From an uncultured Porphyromonadaceae bacterium (GTDB taxonomy: Bacteria > Bacteroidota > Bacteroidia > Bacteroidales > Muribaculaceae): a DNA stretch of 10,304 nt. The first letter of the stretch is position 1. Every line of letters starts with the position of its first letter. Below the pieces are notes generated by a model, which was not told where the DNA came from, did not search any database, and was given only the letters and a program-made list of their open reading frames with translations. The stretch covers positions 1 to 10,304 of the forward strand of contig USNC01000030.1 in NCBI GenBank assembly GCA_900555915.1, in the 5' to 3' direction. This document shows positions 1 through 8,700 of this stretch, piece after piece. The position numbers and the translations under genes were made by a program.

Positions 1-5
1 TCGTT

Positions 6-59
6 TTATAAAATAAATATAGGAGTTAAGATGGAATATGTCAGTTTAAAATGTCTCAT
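6..59 (-). other. Short open frame just after the GH2 gene, possible broken start of a next gene
   Basis: An ATG at 59 follows the GH2 stop by only 5 bases and gives MRHFKLTYSILTPIFIL before a TAA at 8-6. A basic start followed by a hydrophobic run resembles the beginning of a signal peptide, and the spacing would suit another operon gene. At 17 codons next to the window edge it may equally be chance, or a gene start interrupted by a mutation or an end-of-contig error. There is no homology evidence either way. Confidence 0.2.
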
Positions 60-64
60 CTGTC

Positions 65-2578
65 TTATCTCGCTATTATTTCAATCTTATCAGACTTAAG
101 TTCGGGGGATGACGCCGTCACCGAGACCGGACCGGCAGAACCGTCGCTCTGCACTATCAAGAGCGCCTTGCCATAGAAAGCCTTGCGGGAATCGGCCTTG
201 AAGGGTTCGAGCGATATGGGACTGCCGTTGTCGACACCTACGTTACGCCCGCTGCCTTCCACTACGAAAGAGATCTTATTTTCAGCAAGAGGGCATAAAT
301 TGCCGTCCTTGTCGACCACTTCGACCAGCACATAGCTGAGGTCGTCGCCGTCGGCCGCTATCACATTGCGGTCAGGGGTAAGCCTTACGGCATACGGCTC
401 TGACGCCGTGCGCACGACAGCGCGCTTCACTTCCCTGCCATCCCTGCGGCTGACAGCCTCAAGCACGCCCGGCTCAAAGGGTACCCGCCACGACATATGG
501 AAGACATCCTTTTCCGGACGGCGGACGCCGAGCGACCTGCCATTGAGGAAAAGCTCTACCTCATCGGCGTTGCTGTAGTAGGCCCAGACATCGACATCCT
601 CACCTTCCTTCCAATTCCAGTGGGGGAAGAGATGCAGCACATCGACCTCAGGATTCCAGCGGCTCTGATACAGATAGTAGGAATCCTTGGGATTGCCGGC
701 GAGATCGACGATGCCGAAATATGAGCTGCGCGCCGGCCAGCCGAACGGCGTCGGCTCGCCAAGATAATCAAAACCGGTCCATACGAACTGTCCCATTATG
801 AACTCATTGTTATCAACCTGCCTCAGCGATTCCTCATGGGTCGAGCCCCATGGCACATGGCAGTTATCGTAGGAAGAGCATGAGAAAGAGGGATCCTCAA
901 AGGGTTTGTCCCACCTCTCGGGCCAAATATACATTGAATCGGATGGCATGCGGTAGTAGCCGCGCGTCTGGAGCGCCGACACGCTCTCGGTGATTACGAA
1001 CGGTTTGCCAGGGAAATTGGCGGGCACATCCTTGAAATTCTCATGGTGATAGTTATATCCGATTATGTCGAGCGCGCCTGATCGGAAAAGGTGATTGCCG
1101 GGATCAGGCTCATTGCATCCGGCAGTGACGGGGCGCGAGGGGTCGAGAGCCCTTGTCATGTCGGCGAGTTTTTTGGTCAAAAGAGAATTGACCGACATCT
1201 CACCGTCCTCACGGGCGAGCATATCGCTGGAATGGCCGAAGTTGAGGATAAGGTTGGCCTGCTCAAGCGAGAGCGTATCGGCGCTGGCATCTCCCCATTG
1301 CTCCAGCACCTCATTGCCGATGCTCCAGATTATGATGGAAGGATGATTTCGGTCGCGCTCTATAAGATCTGTCAGGTCCCGCTCATGCCACTCGGGGAAA
1401 TAGCGGGCATAGTCGTGGGACGTCTTTTTCTTGCGCCACATGTCGAAAGTCTCGTCCATCACCATCAGGCCGAGCGAATCGCAGAGTTCAAGGAGTTCGG
1501 GAGCGGGAGGATTGTGAGAACTGCGTATGGCATTAGCGCCCATAGCCTTCATTATCTTCAGCTGGCGCGCAATCGCCGCCTTGTTGACCACGGCTCCGAG
1601 CGCCCCCGCGTCGTGGTGCAGGCACACGCCGTTGATCTTCATGCGCTCGCCATTGAGAGAGAACCCTTTGCGGGCATCGAAATCCAGAAAGCGGAAACCG
1701 GTCTTAGTAGCCATACGGTCGGCGACGCGGCCATCCACCTCTATGGTATTCACCACAGTGTAGAGATGCGGATTCCTCACCGACCATAGCTGCGGGTCAG
1801 CCACAGTGACCGGACAATCCACCACAGTCTCCTGCCCGGGTGCGAATTCCCTCGCCTCGGAGACACCGGCCACTTTGCGTCCGTCAGGCGAGATCACCTC
1901 CACCTTCAGGACAGCGCGCACCGGATGACTGAGATTGTTGACAACGTCGGTGTGTATGTCGAGCACAGCGGCATCGCTGTCCACTTTCTTCTGCTCTACA
2001 AACACTCCCCAAGTGGCGATGTGCAGCGGGTCGAGCACACGCAGCCAAACATGGCGGTATATGCCGCAACCGCTGTACCATCTGGAATTCGGCTGCTCCG
2101 CATTGTCGACCCTTACCGCAATCACATTCCGTCCGGGATGAAGCCAGGGGGTCAGGTCGTAGCTGAAAGATGCGTAGCCATAGGGTCGGGTGCCGAGTTC
2201 ATGACCATTGATAAAAACAGTCGAATTCATATACGCGCCGTCGAAATCGACATATACCTGCTTTCCATTCCAGTCGGCAGGCATGGTGAACGACTTGCGA
2301 TACCAACCCACACCGCCGGGGAGCGCGCCGCCACCGGTGCCCGACGGATTGTCTTTGCTGAATTCGCCCTCAATGGCCCAGTCGTGGGGAAGATCGAGCG
2401 GGCGCCAGGAAGAGTCGTCTGCACCGGGCTCCGAATAGGCTACGGAGTCACCGAGGGTGAACTTCCAGCCCTTGTCGAAAGAGACGGCACGGGAGTCGGT
2501 AGCCGCCCGCGCCGCCAAGGCGCAGACAGCCACTACTGCCGATAGAGTAAGAACGCGTATGCAATCAAGGAGTTTCAA
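65..2578 (-). CDS. Secreted GH2 family glycoside hydrolase, probable beta-galactosidase
   Basis: The protein (837 aa) should hydrolyse terminal beta-galactosyl (or related) residues in the periplasm by a retaining mechanism. An N-terminal signal peptide (hydrophobic about residues 8-23, likely cut after A25 in the ARA-A context) is followed by a GH2 sugar-binding jelly roll (about 32-185, with LPHDWAIEG and GWYRKSF), an Ig-like domain (about 190-295), a TIM barrel (about 300-640) and C-terminal beta-sandwich domains (about 650-835). The catalytic acid/base is E423 in WSIGNEV and the likely nucleophile is E531 in VITES. Length and layout match Bacteroidales GH2 beta-galactosidases of xyloglucan loci. 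The start is TTG: the first in-frame ATG is codon 99, and only the TTG start keeps the signal peptide. The gene begins 29 bases after the GH31 stop, so it is probably co-transcribed. GH2 also contains beta-glucuronidases and beta-mannosidases, so the family is certain but the substrate is inferred. Confidence 0.93.
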   Translation of the reverse strand: MKLLDCIRVLTLSAVVAVCALAARAATDSRAVSFDKGWKFTLGDSVAYSEPGADDSSWRPLDLPHDWAIEGEFSKDNPSGTGGGALPGGVGWYRKSFTMPADWNGKQVYVDFDGAYMNSTVFINGHELGTRPYGYASFSYDLTPWLHPGRNVIAVRVDNAEQPNSRWYSGCGIYRHVWLRVLDPLHIATWGVFVEQKKVDSDAAVLDIHTDVVNNLSHPVRAVLKVEVISPDGRKVAGVSEAREFAPGQETVVDCPVTVADPQLWSVRNPHLYTVVNTIEVDGRVADRMATKTGFRFLDFDARKGFSLNGERMKINGVCLHHDAGALGAVVNKAAIARQLKIMKAMGANAIRSSHNPPAPELLELCDSLGLMVMDETFDMWRKKKTSHDYARYFPEWHERDLTDLIERDRNHPSIIIWSIGNEVLEQWGDASADTLSLEQANLILNFGHSSDMLAREDGEMSVNSLLTKKLADMTRALDPSRPVTAGCNEPDPGNHLFRSGALDIIGYNYHHENFKDVPANFPGKPFVITESVSALQTRGYYRMPSDSMYIWPERWDKPFEDPSFSCSSYDNCHVPWGSTHEESLRQVDNNEFIMGQFVWTGFDYLGEPTPFGWPARSSYFGIVDLAGNPKDSYYLYQSRWNPEVDVLHLFPHWNWKEGEDVDVWAYYSNADEVELFLNGRSLGVRRPEKDVFHMSWRVPFEPGVLEAVSRRDGREVKRAVVRTASEPYAVRLTPDRNVIAADGDDLSYVLVEVVDKDGNLCPLAENKISFVVEGSGRNVGVDNGSPISLEPFKADSRKAFYGKALLIVQSDGSAGPVSVTASSPELKSDKIEIIAR

Positions 2579-2607
2579 TGCAATGGTCTTATTAAAAAAT
2601 AACTACA

Positions 2608-5499
2608 TCAAAGTTTCACTTCAGTTTTCTCGCCGTCGTATTTTACAGCTATGCCCCTGTTGGCTCGGTCGTAAGGCACGGGATGCGAGGGCGACACCTT
2701 TATGACATTGAACGTGCGGCTCTCCAGCATTCCGGGGAAGGAGCCCTTACGTTCGCCTATGGTCAGCGTGGAGGTAGAGTTGTCGAACGAGAATGGAATC
2801 ATGGCGTATGCGCCCTTCTCGTAATTATAGTTGAGATTCTCATCCTCATAGAGGGTGAACTCCCCGTTCTCGCCTTCGTAGACGTAGAGATTGATCACGT
2901 CGGCCTGCTTCTGGTCGGCATACTGCATCTCAGGGCCGAATGGCACTATTGCACCGGAGCGCACGAAGAGAGGCATCCGCTCGTAGGGCGCCGGCATCAT
3001 TTTAGTCTCGCCGCCGTCGCTCACGACCTTTCCGGTGTAGAAATCATACCATATGGAACCCTTCGGGAAATATACCTCACGCGAACGCGCGTCGTACTGA
3101 TATACGGGAGCGACGAGGAACGCATTGCCGAACATGTACTGGTCGCCGATGTTGCGTGTGGCCTTGTCGGCAGTGAACTCAAGCACCATCGGGCGCATCA
3201 CTGTATAGTCGTCGAAATGGGTCTTGCCTGCGAGCGAATATATGTAAGGCATGAGGTCATAGCGGAGGTTGGTGTAGTAGACCACCGACTTATAAGCGGG
3301 ATGACTCTCGGGAGCGATGTTGAAAATCTCGCGGTACGGCCACTGGCCATGCGCACGGAAAAGGGGAGAGAACGCGCCGAACTGATACCAGCGGGTGTTG
3401 AGCTCGCGCCATTCCTTAAGGTCGGCGTTTTCCTTACCGGTCTTCTGATAATCGGCCTGAGCCTTCACGTAGCGGTCTTCCACGCAGAAACCGCCGATAT
3501 CCATGGTCCACCAGGGGATTCCGCTCATTGCGAAGTTAAGGCCAGCCGAGATCTGCGCCTTCATGTCTTCCCAGCGTGTGGCGATGTCGCCGCTCCATGT
3601 GGCTGTGGAATAACGCTGCTGTCCGGCGAAACCGGAACGTGTCAGCAGGAACACCCGTTTGTCGGGATCCACGCCGCGCTGTCCGTTGTAGATAGCATCG
3701 GCATTCTCAAGCGCATAGGCATTGAAATATTTAGTAGACGGGCCGAGAGCCGTGGGAGTGATCAGATCCTTACGATACTGGATGTCGGTGCAGTCGCGTA
3801 TATTGGGTTCGGAAGCGTCCATCCACCAAGCGTCGATACCGAGAGGCATGTAGTGGTCGTTGATCTGGCTCCAGAAAAGTTTGCGTGCTTCCGGATCGTA
3901 GGCATCATAGAATGAGCTCAGATAGCCGGGGCCTACCCAGTCGCGGATGCTGTCGCGGACCGGCAGCTTATACATCCAGCCGTTTTTATCAAATTCCTTG
4001 TAATGATCGGTGGTGACATAGAATTTAGGCCATACGGAAATCATCACGCGTGCATTCATGTCGTGGATTGTGTCGACCATACCTTTGGGGTCGGGGAAGC
4101 GGGCGCGGTCAAACTCGTGGCTACCCCAAGAATCCTCTTTCCAGTGAAGCCAGTCGATGACGATATTGTCGATAGGGATGTTGCGCTTGCGGAACTCCGC
4201 CAGCGTGGACAGTACTTCCTCCTGAGTGTTGTATTTCTCACGGCTCTGCCAGTAGCCCATAGCCCACTTAGGCATGACCGGCGCCTTGCCGGTGAGCTGC
4301 CGGTAGCCGGCGATCACGTCGTCCATATCGTCGCCATAGACGAAATAATAGTCAATGCCATCCTGCATCTCTCCCCACCAGCTCATCTGCATCTGGTCTT
4401 TTGGGTCGCGCGGGTCATACACCCTGAGTCCGCAGTATGCGACGCTTCCGTTGGGTTCCCACTCTATACGAATCGGGGTGCGTTTTCCGGCCTCGAGCTG
4501 CGCCGAGAATTTGAAACTGTTGGGGTTCCATGCCGTGCGCCAGCGCTCAGGCACCACCTCCTTGCCGTCGATAAACACCTTCTGATATCCGGAATAGTAG
4601 AGGATGAACTTATATTCGCCTGATTCAGAAGCCTCGATCTCACCCTCATAAGTGACATGGCTACCGGCGAAATTGAAATTCCGGGGGAGATTGACCACAT
4701 GGCTGAGATCGCCACGGATGAGATGCTCGAAATATATGGAGTCTTCGCGCTGCACGAGAGTGCCTTCATTACTGTCGGCAGGCACATAGGTTCCTGTGAG
4801 GGCGCCTTCCTTACCATCCTTGTCGAAGAGTTTGAACACGCCGCCGAGCTGCTTATATTCCTCGGGATTGCCCCATCGGCAGAGAGAATAGCTGTCCCAG
4901 AGAATGCCGTAGTTGTCGGTCGAGATCACGAAAGGAACAGACACCTTCGTGTTGTATTGGAAAAGTTCCTCGTTCTTTCCCTTATAGTTGAACTCGTCGC
5001 TCTGATGCTGACCGAGACCATAAATGCCCTCGTCGTCGGACAAAGACTCGAACACCTGGCGCACAGTATATCCTTTGGTGCCCTCCACCTCGATCGGAGA
5101 GAACTCACGGCCACCGTCGGCCTCCGCCAGGATCAGTTTCCCGTCCTTGTCGTAGAATTTCACGTCGCCCGAAGTCCTGGACACCGTGGCGCGGACAGCC
5201 GCCGTCACCACCGAGACGGAGGAATCTGTCTCCTCCACCTTGAAATCGACCTTTTCCTTCTGCGGGACGACACAGAGGCTCGTGTCGTTTGAGAAAGACT
5301 TGTCGGGGGTAGCCGACACGCGGATGATCTTGTCGTGGAGCACCTGCAGGCGAACCTTGCGCACAGCGTTCTCGCCCGAAGGGTCGACATTGACCACGAT
5401 GCCGTTAGACTCGGTGGTGTAGCCATCGGAGCCACACGACGCGAGCGCCGCGAGCGCCGCAGCCGCCAAAAGGGGGAAAGACAGGAAATGAGTTTTCAT
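2608..5499 (-). CDS. GH31 lipoprotein with PA14 insert, probable alpha-xylosidase
   Basis: This 963-aa enzyme probably removes alpha-xylosyl residues from the non-reducing end of xyloglucan oligosaccharides. It starts at ATG with a lipoprotein signal peptide; the lipobox is LASC with C22 as the lipidated residue, so it is membrane-anchored. Order of parts: N-terminal beta-sandwich (about 30-230 and 372-400) interrupted by a PA14-like domain (about 232-372, with EGEIEASESGEYKF and the YSGYQKVFIDGKEV hairpin), the (beta/alpha)8 barrel (about 405-765), then C-terminal beta-sandwiches including a DUF5110-like region (about 860-930). The nucleophile is D561 in AWWMDASEPN; the acid/base is D638 in TWSGD. 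The WWMDASEP form and the PA14 insert resemble characterised alpha-xylosidases such as Cellvibrio Xyl31A and the Bacteroides ovatus xyloglucan-locus GH31, whose lengths are similar. An alpha-glucosidase with the same architecture is the main alternative. It is the first gene of an operon with the GH2 gene, downstream of a hybrid sensor. Confidence 0.92.
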   Translation of the reverse strand: MKTHFLSFPLLAAAALAALASCGSDGYTTESNGIVVNVDPSGENAVRKVRLQVLHDKIIRVSATPDKSFSNDTSLCVVPQKEKVDFKVEETDSSVSVVTAAVRATVSRTSGDVKFYDKDGKLILAEADGGREFSPIEVEGTKGYTVRQVFESLSDDEGIYGLGQHQSDEFNYKGKNEELFQYNTKVSVPFVISTDNYGILWDSYSLCRWGNPEEYKQLGGVFKLFDKDGKEGALTGTYVPADSNEGTLVQREDSIYFEHLIRGDLSHVVNLPRNFNFAGSHVTYEGEIEASESGEYKFILYYSGYQKVFIDGKEVVPERWRTAWNPNSFKFSAQLEAGKRTPIRIEWEPNGSVAYCGLRVYDPRDPKDQMQMSWWGEMQDGIDYYFVYGDDMDDVIAGYRQLTGKAPVMPKWAMGYWQSREKYNTQEEVLSTLAEFRKRNIPIDNIVIDWLHWKEDSWGSHEFDRARFPDPKGMVDTIHDMNARVMISVWPKFYVTTDHYKEFDKNGWMYKLPVRDSIRDWVGPGYLSSFYDAYDPEARKLFWSQINDHYMPLGIDAWWMDASEPNIRDCTDIQYRKDLITPTALGPSTKYFNAYALENADAIYNGQRGVDPDKRVFLLTRSGFAGQQRYSTATWSGDIATRWEDMKAQISAGLNFAMSGIPWWTMDIGGFCVEDRYVKAQADYQKTGKENADLKEWRELNTRWYQFGAFSPLFRAHGQWPYREIFNIAPESHPAYKSVVYYTNLRYDLMPYIYSLAGKTHFDDYTVMRPMVLEFTADKATRNIGDQYMFGNAFLVAPVYQYDARSREVYFPKGSIWYDFYTGKVVSDGGETKMMPAPYERMPLFVRSGAIVPFGPEMQYADQKQADVINLYVYEGENGEFTLYEDENLNYNYEKGAYAMIPFSFDNSTSTLTIGERKGSFPGMLESRTFNVIKVSPSHPVPYDRANRGIAVKYDGEKTEVKL

Positions 5500-5630
5500 C
5501 TATAATATTGATTTTAATGTGTCATGTTTGCCGTCTGATTACCGTATCAGGCCACATCTGCACTCATGCGCCCACTGCCTACGTATATGCACCTGCGCGT
5601 ACGAGAGCGTAGAAGCCCCGATCACGGATG

Positions 5631-5638
5631 CAAAGTTA
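5631..5638 (-). promoter_or_regulatory. Bacteroidales-type -7 promoter element for the GH31-GH2 operon
   Basis: On the minus strand this reads TAACTTTG, a full match to the TAnnTTTG element used by the Bacteroidetes primary sigma factor. No good TTTG is seen at the usual -33 spacing, which fits a promoter that depends on an activator, here presumably the adjacent hybrid regulator. Transcription would begin near 5625, giving a leader of about 125 bases before the GH31 ATG. The leader carries only one weak 5-bp hairpin (5535-5550, CTGAT/ATCAG arms) and an A/T-rich stretch just before the start codon. The motif match is visible; its use as a promoter is inferred. Confidence 0.55.
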
Positions 5639-5650
5639 CAAATAAAAGCC

Positions 5651-5694
5651 GACATCCGGCGGCCCATATGTTTACATAGGGTGCACCGGATGTC
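5651..5694 (-). terminator. Strong hairpin after the regulator gene, probable intrinsic terminator
   Basis: Two perfect 9-base inverted arms, GACATCCGG at 5651-5659 and CCGGATGTC at 5686-5694, enclose a second stem (5663-5670 with 5675-5681, one bulged base) closed by a four-base loop at 5671-5674. On the minus strand the hairpin begins 40 bases after the regulator's stop codon and is followed by GGCTTTTATTTG, a short broken T-run. This is what an intrinsic terminator for the regulator transcript should look like. Because the arms are palindromic and sit just upstream of the TAACTTTG element, an operator role is a real alternative. Confidence 0.55.
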
Positions 5695-5734
5695 ACGGAC
5701 GGCGACAGAATGTTGCCTAAAGGGGTATTATTTG

Positions 5735-8700
5735 TTAAACTCCCTGTTTTTCTTGATATTCCGAGGGGGAGACACCATACTCAGCCTTGAAATATCTGCT
5801 GAAGTATTTCGGATTGTTGAAGCCTGTTCGGTAGGCGATTTCGGCCACGTTCAACTGGCTCTCGCGCAGATATTGCGCGGCACGCTTCAGGCGCATGACG
5901 CGTATGAACTCGATAGGCGACTTACCGGTGAGCGCAAGAAGTTTCTTATACAGATTAACCCGGCTCATGCCCATATGCGCGCTCAGTTCCTCAACCGAGA
6001 GTTCGGAGCGCGACATATTCTGCTCCACATATTTCACCGCTTTGGCCACGAGCTGCTCATCAAGGGGTGTAATCTCGATATCGCACGGAGTAGGTTCGAT
6101 CCTCGTGCCTTTTAGTCCGCGCCGTCGCAAAGACAGGAGATGCCTGATCTTCAATCCGAGCACCTCATTATTGAAAGGTTTCGTCACATAGTCGTCGGCG
6201 CCGAGTGTGAGACCTTCTATGACCGCCCCCACATCACGCTTTGCAGTGAGCAGAATGAGCGGAATATCCACGGTGTGCGGGTCAGCCTTCATGGCGCGGC
6301 AAAGCTGAATGCCGTCGACATGGGGCATCATGACATCGCTCACCACGATGTCGAACCTCGAGGCAGCGAGCAGTTCCAGAGCCGCCGCCCCGTCGGGAGC
6401 CGTAGTCACCTCATAGGAGCCGGAGAACTCATCGCGCAGGAAATCGGTCAGGTCATGATTGTCATCTACAAATAGAACGCGCGGTCTTCCGCCGTCAGCC
6501 TGCGCCGCCGACGGAGCGTCCGGAGCATTTGCGGCCACATGCGACGCGCCACGGTCGGGCAAGACAATCGTGAACACAGCCCCATGCGGACTATTGTCGG
6601 CGACCGAGACGGAGCCTCCATGCAGCCGCACGTATTCCTGCACAAGGCTGAGTCCTATGCCCGAACCGCTGATATGTCCGCTCTGCGAGGCACTTCTGAA
6701 AAAACGGTCGAACACGCGCGCCTTGTCTTCATCAGCCACGCCGCCGCCGGAATCGGCCACCGAGATGCCCACCATCCCGTCGGCGACGTCCACAGCCACG
6801 TGTATATCGCCGCCATCAGGGGTGTATTTAATGGCATTCGATATGAGATTCATGATAGACTTGCGCAGTTTGTCGTCGTCAAATTCCATCTCATGGCTTT
6901 CGACAGAGGCACTGAAAGACAGATTTATTTTCCTGCGGTCGGCGATATCGGCGAACCGGTCGGCCACATCCCTCACCGTCTTCACCACATCGCCTGAAGC
7001 AAGGCTCAGTTTCAGCCCGACCATCTCATTTTTCCGGAAATCGAGAAGCTGGTCTACGAGCGACATCAGGCCCCTGGCATTGCTGCGCACAGTGTTGAGC
7101 CTCCTTATGTCCCTTTCGTCGCGGTTTTCCTTAAGCATGGATTCCACCGGCGACATGATTAATGTGAGGGGGGTGCGCAAGTCGTGGCTTATATTTGTAA
7201 AGAACTTGAACTTGAGCTGATTCAGTTCCTCGTGCTTGCGGTCCTGCTCCTCCTTGGAACTTCGCATGACGGCTTCCCTCTCCCTGCGTCTGACATAGAA
7301 TATCACCCAGACCACGAGAGCGCATGCCAGCGCCGCATATAATATCTTAGCCCAAAGGGATGCATAGAACGGGGGCAGGATGTGTATCTTCAGCACACTC
7401 TCCTCCGACGACGGTATGCCATCGTTGTTGACAGCCCTGACACGCAGCACATATTTGCCAGGCGAGAGATTGGTGTAGCTCACCCAGTTGTAGCCTTCAG
7501 GGAGTTCGGTCCATTCGGCGTTGAAGCCATCGAGCCTATATGAGTAGCGGGTCTTCTCCGGCATTATGTAGTCGTCGGTGGCAAGCGATATTGCAAATTC
7601 ATTCTGGCTGCTCTTCAAAGTGATCTCGCTTAGATGGTCAAGGCTCTTCGGGAGAAGCACGATCCCGTCATATTCACGGCCCACGGCCACTTCCTTGTTG
7701 TAGAGATACAGGTCGGTGAATGTCACTTTCGGCACAAAAGTATTGAGCAGTATGTCTTCATGCCTGATGCTGTTGATACCGAAAAGTCCGCCCACGAGCA
7801 CCTCTCCGTCAGGGAGACGGCAGAAAGAGCGCTGGTTGAAATCGCACTTCTGGAGCCCGTCGCTGTCGTCGTATTTACGTATATCGAATTCGAGACGGCC
7901 ATCTGCGCCGCCCACGACGGGTTTGACGTTGACAAGTGTGCTTCCCGCCGAAATCCACATTGAGTTGTCGCGGTCCTCGATAATGCCGCATATGAAACGA
8001 TAGAAATTGTCGGAGCCGAGAGGCACGTTTGTGATTGTGTCGCGTTCGGGATCGTAGACATCAAGGCCATCGCGGGTGGCGACCCATACGAGACCGCGGC
8101 TGTCGACCAGCACCTGGTTGATATTCTGATTGGAAAAGAGCTGCTTTCCGCTTTTCGATCCATTTAGGCGGGAAATCCGTCCGGAAGCGATGTCGAAGAC
8201 AGACATTCCCTCGGACGTGCCTATATAGACGTTTCCTTTCCCATCGGGCGAGATCGAGCTCACATACCTCGACACGAGGCCGGAATTGGAAGTATCATAA
8301 GTGACGAATGAGTTGTCGTCCGGGTCAAATATCTGGATACCGCCATCGAGTGTGGCAATCATGATGCGTCTGCCATCGAGACTCAGCAATCCCCATATAT
8401 TGCGTGAGACAAGACCGTCTGACACTCCGAAAGAACGCATGGCCCCATCGCGAATACATTTCAAACCGCCGTCGTAGGTCCCGACCCATACAGTGCCATC
8501 GGGCATCGCAAGCAGCGACACCACCGCATTCTGATCGTCAGAGTCCTTATACGATTCAACAATATTGAAAGCCGAATCAAGACGATACACACCATCGGCA
8601 TCAGTGCCCACCCAGAGGCAACCACCGGGACCGGTCGTGATGCAGTTGACATCGGGCAGCCGATGGAAACCGAACTTGAACAGACTCTCACTATATAATG

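Noticed and set aside
4..13. Perfect 10-base palindrome TTTTATAAAA near the left edge
   Set aside because: Short A/T palindromes arise easily by chance, and it has no loop or T-run to form a terminator.
31..99. Plus-strand 22-codon frame with AGGAG 5 bases upstream of its ATG
   Set aside because: It overlaps the GH2 3' end in antisense, has no recognisable features, and Shine-Dalgarno matches carry little weight in Bacteroidales.
1091..1789. Plus-strand frame of 232 codons opposite the GH2 barrel, and a similar one at 1925-2545
   Set aside because: The opposite strand carries the intact GH2 domains with both catalytic glutamates; these frames have no recognisable motif.
2683..3915. Long open frame (410 codons) on the plus strand opposite GH31, with further plus-strand frames at 4003-4623 and 4657-5292
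   Set aside because: They are antisense to a gene with complete GH31 domains and catalytic residues. Their translations show no recognisable domains, and long antisense frames are expected in G+C-rich coding DNA.
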